From: Microbotryomycetes sp. JL201
Taxonomy: Eukaryota > Basidiomycota > Microbotryomycetes
Direction of reading: 5' to 3'
Length of the DNA stretch: 64,000 nucleotides
Assembly: GCA_033819885.1 (NCBI GenBank)
Contig: JAQYUZ010000026.1
Span: 124,001-188,000 of the forward strand
Shown: in pieces, positions 24,490-35,706 of the stretch
How the letters are laid out: each line of letters starts with the position of its first letter
How positions within the stretch are numbered: the first letter of the stretch is position 1
Program-made: the position numbers and the translations under genes
The notes under the pieces: model-generated
Told to the model about the DNA's origin: nothing
Seen by the model: only the letters and a program-made list of their open reading frames with translations
Databases searched by the model: none

Positions 24490-25819
24490 TCAGAAAACCT
24501 CAACTTCGACCTCGAATCCACACTCTTCGCACCTCTGCACCTGGTCACCTTTCTCATTCACTACCATGGCATGTCCAAACACGTGTTGGTGTTCACCTTC
24601 TTTTCTCTTGTGCCACACGTTCGTCCTCGTCCTCGTCCTCAACTCTGCCAGCTTTTGAGTAAACTTTTTGTTCTTCTTGTCTTGTTTGACCGATTGACGT
24701 CGCTCAAACTCTGCGTCCAAGTTTTCTGGCGAGCCCCACTTTTTGTCAGAGAACGCAAACGATTCGACTTGACAACGAAGAAATAGCATCATGTTGGAAT
24801 ACGTCGGTCGGTGCGGGTTTGGTTTGAGCATGTGCGGTAGCAAGTCTTCGTCGCGCAGCTCGGCTGTCAGATACCAGCACGTCAATCAAACCGATCAGAG
24901 ATCGTGAAACAAAGAATACGCATAGAGCCCCCAGACTCACACTCTGTAAGCAGATAGTCCTCCTTGCATTCTGTCTTTGTCAACAGGCTGTACTCGTCCG
25001 GCCGATCAGTCTTGCATTTCGTGCAGACAAACATGCCAAAGAATTGTCTGATCGTCTGGTCTACGTCTGCAGAACCGCAATGGCGACACTTTGGATTTTG
25101 TGAGCTATCGACCGACATGCCTGGGCGTGCGGCGAACGAAGTCAGGTCGGGCGTACGAGCAGTGAATACTGGGGAGATTTGACGTGCCTGGCTGATTCCA
25201 AACGCCTTGCTTTTGCGCATTCTCTCTCCGTTTCTGGGCGAGCAATTCCTGTTGCTGCCGTTCTCTGATCCTGCGCGGGTCGTCCTCTTCGCTGTCGAGC
25301 AGAAAGCCGCCCTTTGAGTTTTTGAGCGTTGCAAGATCGTACCTGTGTCCAACTCGTTTGTCAGTGCTTGAATTGTGTGCCGCCGAGGACTAAGAACGAT
25401 CGACTGACTCGACGTAGGTGCCAATCATGTTTTTCAAAGGCGCGTTCTTGTCTGGTCCTTGGAAGTGTTGCTGATCCTTTGACTGTGCGCCCGAGTTGCC
25501 CCTCAAGACGTCTTGCAAGGCTTTCGTGGCCGGTCCGGGAGGTTGTGCGCGCGACGATGACGACACTGTGCGCTTGTTCGGGTTCGTCGGCGACGTCGAG
25601 TCGGCTGGGATAGCCTGCAACGGTCTCTTTCCGTTGCTGTTGAATAGCTGCTGCTGAGCCTGGCGTGCTTGGCGGTCACGTTCTTGGATCGCCGCCTTTG
25701 CTGCGTCGCACGCGAGTCAGCACCGCGCAGCCGACGCACCTCAAAGCTGCAATGTGCGTACCTTTCATTCGAGCTTCTGCCATCAGGCGAGCCTTCTCAG
25801 GCGACAGAGACGGGTCCAT
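24490..25819 (-). CDS. RAD14: Nucleotide-excision-repair protein Rad14/XPA
   Basis: Exons on the minus strand 25819-25762, 25700-25409, 25342-25170, 25120-24941 and 24863-24490 give 358 residues. XPA/Rad14 binds damaged DNA and organises the excision complex in the nucleus. The four-cysteine zinc module is visible as CRHCGSADVD and FVCTKCKTD, followed by YSLLTKTECKEDYLLTE and the winged-helix-like DNA-binding part ELRDEDLLPHMLKPNPHR and KWGSPENLDAEFERR. The motif YDLATLKNSKGGFLLD upstream is also typical of fungal Rad14. The junction between exons 3 and 4 is uncertain: a donor at 25169 with acceptor at 25121 was used, but a GTCAAA donor at 25182 with a later acceptor also keeps frame. The C terminus has a CEECGFEVEVE pair of cysteines. 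Confidence 0.92.
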
Positions 25820-26023
25820 GGTCGAGTGGTCGTCGGTGGCACAGATCGCTCGAGTTCGTTTGCCCAGAGACAAGTCTGCACGACTCGATGGAAGTCCAGA
25901 ATCAAACTCAAAGGGTCGGAGAGGCGAATATGTTACTACAACAACCATCACTGAGAACTGTCGCCACAACAAATCAAAAAATTCGACATGACAAACAAAC
26001 ACTTGCCCCTCGCCACGTCTTTT

Positions 26024-27132
26024 TCAGTTTGACGATGGCTTGTCTTGACAGAGAAATCCTGTCACGGCACACACTCTGTCTTTGAACCTTGTGATCCCTC
26101 GTTTCGCTGCCGCTCTCCACCTCTCGCGCCATATCCTGCCAGGCTCCTCAAGCTCGTCTCGTTTCGTTCCTGGAGTCTGCTCGAATCGATCTTCAATGTG
26201 CAAGGCGGCTCTCGCTTCGTCAAGCTTGGCTCGAACAGCGAGAGCCAACGGAGATGGTACAGGGTTGAATGCGAATGGTTTGAGCGGTCCAGAGTTGAGC
26301 AAACGTGAGCTCGTTGAAGGTTGCATCAGAAGCGTTGCGACGAGTTCGATGCCAGACCGGGACTATGTAGCCAAAGCATCAGATGCCGAGACTTTCGTGA
26401 ATGCATCCTTTAAACTAGAACTGACCTTGTCGATCGCTTTCGGAATCCGAGACAACCCAAACTTTTCAATCCGGTTGCGAAGCGGCCAAAATCCAAACTC
26501 TGACGTCACTCGGGACAATGTCGTTGATTCAGTTCTGCTCAGCCGTGAGAAATTGTTCTCGATTCAGTTTCGAAATCGAGTGTCATGAGCAGACGCAAGA
26601 GAGCTGACCTCGTCGAATCAGTCTTGTCAGCCTGAAACGTTTGCCACTCGCATACTTCAAGAATTGTTTTGTGATCCAGATTTCGGCTCTTTGTCCTCAG
26701 CTGCTTGACCGGTGTCTGAACCGTTGTCGCCACCGAGTCGAACCGCTCCAAGTCGACTTCTGTCTCTTCCAGGACCCAACTCGTGCCAATCTTTTGAATC
26801 ATAGGTGGAGCCCAGGCCGGTACCTTGCCTCGTTTCAGTATCAACTTTGTCGTCCTAAGCACAGTCGTTGAATCGTCCTTCTGGACGAACGCTCGACTGA
26901 CGACATCTGACGAGATGACATGGTTCGAGTATGGTGAGGGGAAGCGCAAATTATGAGCGAGGCAGATATAAGGGAGTGGTGCACTGGGTGCAGCAACAAC
27001 GAGTCAGTGCGCACTGCTCATCCTAGCGCGAGGCGTCGGACGAATGACGTCGCAAGCGACCCTGCTGTGCCAACAGAACGGCGTCTGATCAACTCACTTG
27101 TACGTGTGTGGGTCTTCAGAGTACAAGACCAT
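26024..27132 (-). CDS. PRELI/Ups-domain mitochondrial lipid-transfer protein
   Basis: Exons on the minus strand 27132-27098, 26983-26609, 26534-26426 and 26362-26024 give 285 residues. PRELI/Ups proteins, with Mdm35, shuttle phosphatidic acid or phosphatidylserine across the mitochondrial intermembrane space. The start MVLYSEDPHTYNAPLPYICL runs into LRFPSPYSNHVISSDV, aligning position by position with the family pattern (HxYxxPWxxVTLAxxxRxPNPYxxHV). SRNLDHKTILEVCEWQTF and FGFWPLRNRIEKFGLSRIPKA complete the domain. The tail after about residue 190 is longer than in yeast Ups1-3 and is Arg/Glu rich. Which Ups paralogue it is cannot be told. Confidence 0.82.
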
Positions 27133-27395
27133 CGCACAATGCCGCCGTCAGTCGTGTGCAGGCGATGGCCGAGTCCGGACGCAGAATAAAAAGAAACGGC
27201 GCGCGCCCGCAGAGGCCGGACTGTCCTCCCGTTGCACGAGATGTCAAAATCCGCTCTCACGTATCTGCTCGATTGGGTGCGTGCCGGATGTATGTCGGGA
27301 CAGAGGGCAAGGCGTTGCAGGACGCAAGCCAGCGCGGACGCGAACTTGGTCACGTGCTTGCTCCCTTTCGCGTTCGCCCTTATTCAGCCTACACA

Positions 27396-28008
27396 ATGTC
27401 GGCAGGCGTGCCGAACGCCCATAATCGCTCGGGTCGGGATGTAGCAGCTGGCTCAGAGCCTGCAGCGTCGATCGAAATGGCGTTGCAATGCAGCCAACTG
27501 ATGCCGCAGCTCGTCCAGCTCGTTCACGCATCGGCACTCGCCCAGAATGGCGATTCCGCGCAAGCAGGCAACGCATCCACATCGGCCGTCGGACAATCTG
27601 CCACACCTGGTGATGACGCAGAGGCGCGCGCGAGCAAGCTTGAACTCGCAAGACTGGTCCGTTCGATCAGTAGTGCGCGCATGCGCACTCAGCCATCTGA
27701 CGAGTCGCACGATTCCAACAGGCGACACATCTCCGGTCAGACCTCGCCTCACTCAAGACGCGAGCTCAACAGATCCCGGCTGGACACTTGAGCTTGCAAG
27801 ACCAGACTTGGCTCATTGCCCAGCTGCACGAGACTCTGCAGGACAAAAAGTCGGTCGTGACGGGTTGCGCGAAGGCTTGAGGACAGCAAGCTGACCAATG
27901 GACTGCACTAGGAGGCAGGTACAGCAACTTAAGGAGCTCATACCAGCAAGTCTCGACGGCAGAACAGACGTGATTAAATCAGACGACGTCGTCATGCAGG
28001 TTGATTGA
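27396..28008 (+). CDS. Small coiled-coil protein, possible Mediator subunit 9
   Basis: Exons 27396-27669, 27741-27849 and 27912-28008 give 159 residues. Joining the exons makes one uninterrupted amphipathic coiled coil: ASKLELARLVRSINLASLK, then IPAGHLSLQDQTWLIAQLHE, then TLQDKKRQVQQLKELIPASL. The order (a short N-terminal helix QLMPQLVQLVHAS, an Ala/Ser-rich linker, then a long hairpin containing a 'P-G-x-LS-x-x-(D/E)Q' turn) resembles the C-terminal part of fungal Mediator subunit Med9, which sits in the middle module of Mediator. That is inference from pattern only; another coiled-coil subunit is possible. Splice signals and frame continuity support that it is a real gene. It is divergent from the PRELI gene. 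Confidence 0.55.
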
Positions 28009-29362
28009 ACTTTTGAGAAAGTGTGACATCCAAGAATAACTGTGTTGTTGTAACTCACCTGAGCCTGTCAGCCTCTCGAACCTCACGACGTCGCGAATGC
28101 CGTCACATTCTGGCCCTAACATTCTACTTTCCTTTTTCAGATCAAAATGTATCCCGTAGCATCCTGTTGCCCGTTCGCGAATGCAATGAAGCTCCGCCAG
28201 CCAGTTGCAGAGGTCCGCGGAAGGTGAGCATTGCAAGTTCAGAAGCTTGAACCATAGCACAGCACTCGCAGAGCGCCTTGCAGCAAAACGATTTCGTGGG
28301 CCGGCTGTAAGCTGTGTGATGTAGCAATACGCATAGTCGCGACGCTGATAAGCATATTTGACCTTTTGTTCGCATGCGTTCACATTAGTTCAAAGTCGCC
28401 TTCCTCTGTGTCAGACAAAGTTGGGTGCGGCACGAGCAGAGGAGCGGTCACGGATTCTAGTGGCCGACCAAGCAACGGATACTATACGTGAACGGCGGGT
28501 CAGCAAACTAAAGAGAAAAGCGCGCAGCAGCAAAGCGAAACGCACCTCGTCTTCCTTTTTGAGAATGTTCGCGTCCGTTGTCAATCGAACAGCTACTGCA
28601 AAACTGCCTCGAAAAGGTTTCTCATTTCGGAGCGCTAGCCGAGCGAAGGATTTTCAGACACACCTACTCACCTTGGGGCAATGACTAACAACAGAGCGCT
28701 CTTGTCTCCAGAATCGCGTTGACCGACTTCCCAACTAGAAGTCTGGCAGCGAACCGGTGCATCAAGCACAGGTTTTTTTATCAAAATTCATACGCTCGAC
28801 TGCTTGAACGGATCCGACTGAAAGATGAACGAACAAATCGCAGTCTGGTTGGTACGTTGAAAGTGCTCATATGAACCGTGGGAGCGTGCAAGAGGTTGAG
28901 CTTTTTCAAGTCGCAAAACTTGGCGACGTGTAAATTGAATTGGTTCTCGTATAAGCAATTCATGCCAAGTTGATAAGGGCTCACCTTGCGTGGACCTGCG
29001 TGGTGATGTCGTTCGGTTGGCCTGTGTGCACCGAATCAGCATCAAGAGCGAGAGAATGCACCGACTTTCTTATACGACATGCTCTACTTGCTGACTCACA
29101 TCTAGCAGACCGTGGCCGTCTACAAGTCTTTGTAGAGAAAACGGAATGTGAGAGCAAGGCCGGGAAGTTCCCGCTTACGCTCCGCGAGGACCCATGAAAC
29201 GGACACGCATTCCAACTGTCCGCCGCTTTACACACAGATATGGCCAGCTGTACGAGGAATAACAGTGTAGAATAGATTACATTGGAAGTGCTCCGAAGAG
29301 AGTCAAGACCGAACGTGTTACCATCTAGAGTTTAAAGGAGCAGGAGCAATAACGCGATCAAT
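28009..29362. other. 1.35-kb region with no recognisable gene
   Basis: Reading frames are short, mostly start with GTG or TTG, and show no family motifs on either strand. I find no tRNA A/B boxes, 5S rRNA or snRNA signature. A T7 run at 28772-28778 follows a small hairpin, but the sequence before it does not fold into a known RNA that I recognise. Confidence 0.5.
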
Positions 29363-31261
29363 TTAATGAGCTTCGACAGACTGTGTGTTTGCCTCGACTG
29401 GCGATGCGGTCGTCGGCACGATCGGGTCTGAAACGGGCTCAGGTGTTTGATTGACTTCGTCCGACAACGAGTTCTTCCAGTCCGGCCTGACGGCAACGAA
29501 CGAGCCCCGCGAGCCGTGGCGAGGGTGATCCGGAGGGTGAGCGTCGATGACAATCTTGATACCGCCGTCGGGTTTGCGGAACGCGTGAACGCATTCGAGT
29601 GAAGGCACAATCTGCCCATCAGAGCCCAAGGTCAGCCGCTATTCCATGCCTGAACCCTCACATTGCCTCAAGAGCGTACATAGTGAGCTCCAGAGCCTGA
29701 GATTTTTTCAACTAATTCGCGTGCGATCCAAGTCAGTCGCAGAAAAGAACGGCATTCAGAGCTCGCGCTTGAACTCACCAGGGTGGGAAGTACAGATGGC
29801 GATTGTCTTTGCGCCACTCGACACACCAGCTTTGATGCCCGACGGCGAGTCTTCAAAGACGAGGCACTGTTCGATCGGGTATCCGAGTTCCTGAGCGGCG
29901 AGTAAGAATGGATCCGGGAAAGGCTTGCCGCGCTTCAATCGCGGATCATCAGCCGTGATTGTGACCTTTGGACGCTTGATATGAGCGCGAGCGAGAGCGC
30001 CGTGGCAGTCTATAGGCAGAACGAGTCAGCCTGGGGAGAATCAAGCAGAAGACGTCGAAGCGCACAAGTTTTTGCGCCAGACGTGGCGACGGCGAAGCGC
30101 TCCTTGGGTAGAGAGTCAATGAGACGTCTGACACCCGGCAAGATGCGAACCGAGCGGTCAGGACAGCTGCCGACCGGATAAGAAGTTTGTCAGTTTCGAG
30201 CGAACGAGCGTGTTGCATGACGCCAGCTGACCCGATTTCTTCCTCGGTATAGTCTTCGTCTTCAAATTCGCTTTCCGAATCGTCATCAAACGGGTTGGAC
30301 AAGTTTGCCATACGGTCGCCGTTCGTGTCAAGTTTTGCGAGTTTTTCGGTCACTCGGGACATGTCTTCGCCGTTGCCATGTGCGGCTGCCTCTTCTTCGG
30401 CAGTCATTTCTTTAGGTGTCTGTAAATATTGAGATGGCAACGCAAAGTCATTGTCAGCCCCGAACATGTTTTCCGCTCCCGAGTCCGGGGTCACAGTATG
30501 ACGACACTCGATTGCGACCGACACGTGCTGCGAGCTGATCTGCAAGCAGAGCGGCCGAAAGGAGGGAAAAGGGACTGTGTACTGACCTGAATTTTTGAAA
30601 GACTAAACTGGCCTCCTGCCAAACCCGACAAGAGCGGGTTCGGGCCTTGTGTGTTTGTCGAGCCCCGGCGACTGGACGGTCGCGAATTGCGGCGGCTCGA
30701 GGCGGAGGACGACCTGCGCGAGCGGACGCGTTCTTGAAACTCGTCTGCCTCTTTAAGGATACGCTTCTCAAACTGGTGGTTGTCGCGTCGGAATAAACGT
30801 CGTCAGCATGCAATGTCCGCGATCGGACGACGAGTCTGACGAACCTCTTCGACGTGCGGTTCCATCTGCTCGTTCGTCAACCGGCGCAGCTGAGGCTTCA
30901 AGTCGCGCAAGTTGTCGATGGCACGGCGGCCGTGAGTCGCCGCGATCACGTCCTCGGCGGGCTGGCCAAGCTCTTGCGCGACCGACGTCCACGCAGCTTC
31001 GACGGCCTTGATAGAGTCGACGAGCGTGCCATCCATCTGCACGCGGACACACAGACAAAACGAGGAATATCAGCACTGCTTGTCTGCGCTGTATCGAGCT
31101 TGCGCGCTCATCCGTGTTGCCCAAGGTCGCGCACGTCCGCTGCCGCTCGGTCCTCTCCGCTCGCAAGCGCAATCACTTACGTCAAACAAGATGGCTTCGA
31201 CACTGAACTCGGCATGCTCGACAGGCAACGTCGGCGAAAACGACATCTCTTCAGTCGACAT
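29363..31261 (-). CDS. HAD-superfamily phosphatase (Gpp/Dog type) with large insertion
   Basis: Eight exons on the minus strand (31261-31181, 31036-30845, 30772-30587, 30539-30232, 30166-30066, 30009-29779, 29711-29680, 29611-29363) give 459 residues. All four HAD motifs are seen: FDMDGTLVDS (nucleophile, split by intron 1), VATSG, the lysine in GKPFPDPF, and FEDSPSGIKAG. The layout matches glycerol-3-phosphate (Gpp1/2) or 2-deoxyglucose-6-phosphate (Dog) phosphatases, cytosolic enzymes of about 250 residues. Here about 150 residues (roughly 100-255) of Ser/Arg-rich then acidic sequence are inserted between the cap domain and the second motif. A 60-residue tail follows the last motif region. 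An in-frame ATG at 31309 would add 16 residues. Substrate is not predictable. Confidence 0.85.
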
Positions 31262-31544
31262 GTTGGGCAACGACCGAACAACGGGAAGGAAGAAGGCCGC
31301 GACGGACATTATTCGATCGAAACAACGACGTCAGCGCCCTCTTTTTTCTTTCACTCTCGAGTCGCAATGATTTGAAGCCGGCAAGGGAAGCGAGCGATAG
31401 TATGTGACAATTGAAAAGCGCATAATTAGAATCAGGAGCTTGACGCACCGCAGACATAGGTTTGCTGTCGATCCCACGCATACACGCTGCAGGCACCCTC
31501 GGCACAGACGAAACACAAAGTGGTACAACAATGTCATTTCTACC

Positions 31545-33172
31545 TCAGACGTTGTACAGCGGCAATAATTTTGACAGCGTAATGGCTTGCCTGCACAGAG
31601 GACATTCGGACTGGAATTCGTTCGTCAGCCAATCTCATTCTCCCGCCGTACCATGACGAAACCGCGCACCTTTTCACAGGCCCATCCGACAATGCATTCC
31701 CAGCAGACTGGAGGTATTCAGGGCGGGGTCAGGGAGCCGCACGAAATTGCTTGATCCTCTCCGTTACAACTTACATACGTGGCCACAGTCCGTTGCTGTC
31801 GGATCTCTCTTGGTTCCCAGACAAAGCGTGCACCTCTTGTCTCTTGCGTCGACTCCCTCCTCTTCGTCAGGGTATGGCGACGCTTGATCAGGGTCATCCG
31901 GATCAAAAACAACCTGACTGATGGGTCTCCCATCAACTGTGAACGTCTTTTTCTGCTTTTGCTTTGCAAGGGCTTGCTCTTGCTCTGACAAAGTTTCAGC
32001 CAAAGGTTTGGCGGCGAGTTGGCGACGTTTGCGAATGGCAAGTAGCGCTCGGACGCTAATTTGGATGGCCATCAACACGCCCAACACTTCATAAGACGAG
32101 GGAGGAGAAATCGCAGACGATTGTTCATTCCGTCTTGCCTGAGTAGAAATCTACAAGGCAGCAGGTGTCAGCCACTTCTTAGTTGTAAGTAGGCGCATGC
32201 ACCACTCACGTAGCGGATCCCTGCACCACGTTTGCTCAGGTGATAGTACCTCCCAAACAAGTAAAAGATTGCCAAGTGAACACTCCGCAGGTAGTCTTCT
32301 GTCAATTTCTCAAACGTCGGCAAGTCGACGGCGAGCGATGCCAGCTTGTCCATGAAGCGGGTGTACAGTGGCCTCTTTGGCACAGGTGGAGGTGGTGCAT
32401 CCGCAAATAATGCATCGATTGAGTCGGCTTGCTGGCGGGATGCTTGAACGGCTTCGTGGCGGGTGATCAAGGCCCTTCTTGTGCGAGCATAGACTCGTGC
32501 GATAACATACGGAAGCGCGATATGGAATGACAGGAGCAATGCACGTTTCTGTGTCTCTGCGTGGTCAGTTGTCCGCCACGGCCATCCACGAGAGAGCATG
32601 ACAAACCTGTGGCGTCGGTGGCTTTTTTGTTTTGACATCGTACTGCAGGATGTCGCAATACTCTTCGCCAAGCGTCTGCGAGCCTGCGTATTACCGTGTC
32701 AGTATGACTTCCGAAAGCTTTCAAAGCAAAGACCTTGCCCAGCAACGTCGTCAGAGCAAAGTAAGCGAGTCGGCTGCCGTGTTGCAACTCTGTGCCCCAC
32801 TTTTGCAGCCAGCGCGTACCTATCGTACGTTCTTAATTGTCAGAGAGGATATGTCATATGCATCTGTGGACTAGACTGTACCAAGCAATGACCTGGTGAC
32901 ATCTTCAAGCCGCTCCGTCAGTTGGCTCAGATAGAACAAGTCTTTCTGGTTCGCGCGGACTGTAGAGCGAATCGTCAGGCCAAGTGATAAGTTCAGAACA
33001 AAGAGTGCGCACCGATCTCTGGCTGTCCTGCACTGGCAAAGAATGGCACGCGCGAGACGGTCGCGGGCCGCCGTTCCCGCCGTGCGCGGCTCGCCACAGA
33101 AGATGGGTCAGGCGTCGTCTGCTGGTGATATCTTGGCGTAGAAGTGGACGCCACCGGGCTGTCGTCAGACAT
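31545..33172 (-). CDS. PEX10: Peroxisomal RING ubiquitin ligase PEX10
   Basis: Eight exons on the minus strand (33172-33013, 32959-32882, 32819-32739, 32683-32607, 32548-32210, 32150-31775, 31707-31670, 31610-31545) give 404 residues. PEX10 forms, with PEX2 and PEX12, the membrane retrotranslocation channel and ligase that ubiquitinates the import receptor PEX5. Conserved segments appear in order: PFFASAGQPEIVRANQKD, TRWLQKWGTELQ, QTLGEEYCDILQYD, FYLFGRYYHLSKRGAGIRYI, SSYEVLGVLMAIQI. The C-terminal C3HC4 RING reads CTLCLGTKRDPTATDCGHVF, CWECIVGW and CPLCRQ. Intron 32684-32738 begins with GCAAGG; this choice preserves the conserved Gln in SQTLGEEY. Length and domain order are normal. Confidence 0.95.
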
Positions 33173-33379
33173 CGGAGGAGTTGACGGTATGGCCGACTGA
33201 GCTTGAGCCAGCTTGCGACGATCAGTTGCCGGAGTATAGCCGGGTGCAGATGGAAAAAGTGAACGGCAAACTGGCCCAATATGTGACAGTAAAAGTCTAA
33301 CATTTGAGTATGATCTATCAAGGTGTTGCTGTCAACAAGTTCCGCTTGGGATGCTTCATTGCGCCGATTGCGCCACAGC

Positions 33380-34631
33380 TCAGTGCAGATTTGGCACAGC
33401 AGTCAGCGTTGGAGCAGCAAAATAACGCCTCATCTTCTCCTTTGTGCAGCCCTGCTCTCCCTCTTTGCACTTGTGGGGGTCTTCCACGGCCAACGTCAGC
33501 GTGGCGCCCTCGTCCGTCCTCATTCCATTCAGGTTTGTAGGCTTGGCATTCTTGTCTTTCGGCGTCATAATCAATGTTGTAGTCTTGCCTTTATCGTCAG
33601 TCGTTGTGACAGTCGTCACTGGCAAATCAGTTGTCTTGCCGGTGGCGGATTCGCTGTCTGTTGTGGCTTTGTCGACGGTGATCGCCGTAGCGTTCCTGAT
33701 CAATGTCGAAGCTTGAGAATTGGAAGCGCTGGTGCTGGGAGATCAGTCGCGCATCAGTCGCGTATCTCGGCGTTATGTCGTGCTCACATGAGGGATTCCG
33801 TCTTTGACGGCGAGGAAGTTGTTGCAGTCGCGGCAGCCTCACTCTTCTCTGTTGCATCTGCGACTATTGTGCAAGTACACAGGTCATTTTTCATCTCTGC
33901 ACCACATTTGGTAGAGTCGCCTACTAGTGCTCATCGATGACATGGAGTCAAAAGCCGAGCCGTTGTTTGCATGAGCCAGCGATTTGTCTTCGAACGGCGG
34001 CCATCCTTGAGAATACGCCAAGCTGAACAAGACGTACCTCTTGAGTGACTCAGATAAGTGGTACTTGTGCATCTGCTCACAAGCCGAGACCACCCATGAT
34101 CAGGAAAATCATCAAGACGATGATGATCACAATGACGCCGGTGTTGCTACCGGAAGGCTGCACGTGGACACATCATGAGCCAGTGCTCAAGAACTGTCTC
34201 GCAACACTTTCCCTCTGTGCTGGTGGGGGAGCAACGGGCTGAAAACCGTCCATTCCACTGCGCATGGTTGTCACTCTATCGGACCTTGACCGGTTTGGTT
34301 TGCGCCTGCCAATCACTTTCTCCTCGTCCGAAGTCACGTCCGTATCTGACGAAAAGTCATCGCCTCGCAGCTTGTGGTTAGGGCGAATGATGCTACGCCC
34401 ACGCCTCTCGTCTTCACTCGTGTCAGTGTGACTGTCAGAGAAGCTCTCGTCATCGTGATAGCTTGACTGCCGTGACGGGGGTAGAGGAACCGCTGCCGGC
34501 GAACGATTGCTAGAATACGAGCGCGGTCGCACATGGTGACCATCGTCCGTATCCGAATCAGAGTCTGAAAGGAAATCGCGTTCGTCGATGCGTGGACTTG
34601 GTCGATGGATCGGCTTGTGAGGAGGAGGCAT
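33380..34631 (-). CDS. Single-pass membrane protein of unknown function
   Basis: Exons on the minus strand about 34631-34236, 34157-34081, 34022-33925, 33863-33788 and 33734-33380 give about 333 residues. I do not recognise the family. The first 130 residues are Ser/Asp/Arg-rich with SDSDSDTDDGHH-type acidic-serine clusters and no signal peptide. One strongly hydrophobic helix follows (NTGVIVIIIVLMIFLIMGG), then a Ser/Thr/Ala-rich segment and a C-terminal part with a Cys pair (HKCKEGEQGCTKEK). This suggests a membrane protein with a disordered cytoplasmic N terminus and a luminal or extracellular Thr-rich C terminus. The four downstream splice junctions agree in frame; the donor of exon 1 (34236, or 34221 with a GC donor) is uncertain. 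Confidence 0.6.
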
Positions 34632-34863
34632 TATTGTGTCGCGGTGAGAAGCTGTTTCGTGGCGTGCAAAGGGGCAAAAGAACAGGTCCGCGGAGCAGTC
34701 GCTGATAGGAGGCAAAGACGAATTTCGGCGAACGAGACTGGCCAGGTGTTACGCAAAGCAGTGACCGAATATCTATTGTCTTGGACTCGTATGAAGCCCT
34801 GGGGGCGTTGGGGGTCGGTTTCTTGCACGTGACCTCGCACAAGGTTGGCATCTTACCGCCGCA

Positions 34864-35706
34864 ATGAGCACATCAAGGCTGGCGCAAGCATGCATGCGGT
34901 CTATCCGAGCATCAAGAAATACCTGTGTGCCCGCTGCCCGACCGTGCAGCTGTCGATCGAGCGCACCCATCGCAATGAGGCTATTCACGTCATCGGCCCG
35001 ACGTTCAGGTGCAGCAGACTCGCAAGTCGTGCATGATCAAAACATGCTTGGACAATTGACTGATATGACTCTGGCCTTGCAGTCTTGTCAACATCATTGC
35101 GCAAGACGCTAGGAGCCCGGTTACGATCTCGTCACTGACGCCAAGTGCTGGCTTTACGATGAGCGACGGCGTCATCTTGCCATCTCCTATCATTATATTG
35201 GATGGCGCCGTGTTCATGTGGGACGTTGACGGGCCGCGGGACGGAGACATGAACTGGCAAGGATTCGACTTGGACAAGCTCAAAATCTTTGAGACTTGCA
35301 TGCCAAGACCGGGTGAGCCTCTTTATTTTGCAATTCCACTGAGACGTTCGTCCATCGAGCAGCAAGCCGAGGGGGAGGGGACAGACTTTAGCGACGAGAA
35401 TGACTGAAACCGACTTTTTCGTCACCAGAAATCCTGCTGGTCGGAACTGGCAGTCGAATGCTATTCCCACCACCAGCATTCAAAAAGTATTTGAACAGCC
35501 TAGGCATCCAAGTCGACGTGCAAGACAGCGTGAGTTGCCTCTCAAGTGGGCCGGCTCTACTTCACTCGGATAGCTGACATCGCGCCTATGGCTGATAGAG
35601 AAATGCAAGCTCTACATTCAACTTGCTTGCCGAAGAAGGGCGAAAGGTTGCGGCAGCATTGTATCCGATCAGCGACCTTTCTGCTCGAACGGGAGTTCGA
35701 AATTGA
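34864..35706 (+). CDS. Mitochondrial complex I assembly factor NDUFAF3-like
   Basis: Exons 34864-about 34988, 35083-35312, 35429-35529 and 35599-35706 code for about 187 residues. The N terminus (MSTSRLAQACMRSIRASRN, later MRLFTSSARRSG) looks like a mitochondrial presequence. The mature part has the NDUFAF3/AAMDC (DUF498) pattern: SAGFTMSDGVILPSPIIILD, MNWQGFDLDKLKIFE, EILLVGTGSRMLFPPPAF, LGIQVDVQDSRNASSTFNLL and AEEGRKVAAALYP. NDUFAF3 works early in assembly of NADH dehydrogenase in the matrix. The end of exon 1 is unresolved: the nicest donor (35009) gives the wrong phase for the acceptor at 35082, so the weaker donor at 34989 is given. A head-to-head promoter of 230 bp is shared with the membrane-protein gene. 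Confidence 0.82.

Noticed and set aside
28358-28684. 108-codon plus-strand frame in the gene-free gap
   Set aside because: Starts with a non-ATG codon, is basic without pattern, and has no recognisable similarity.
28700-28780. Possible Pol III transcript ending in the T7 run
   Set aside because: No A or B box and no fold of a tRNA, U6, SRP or RNase P RNA could be seen by eye.
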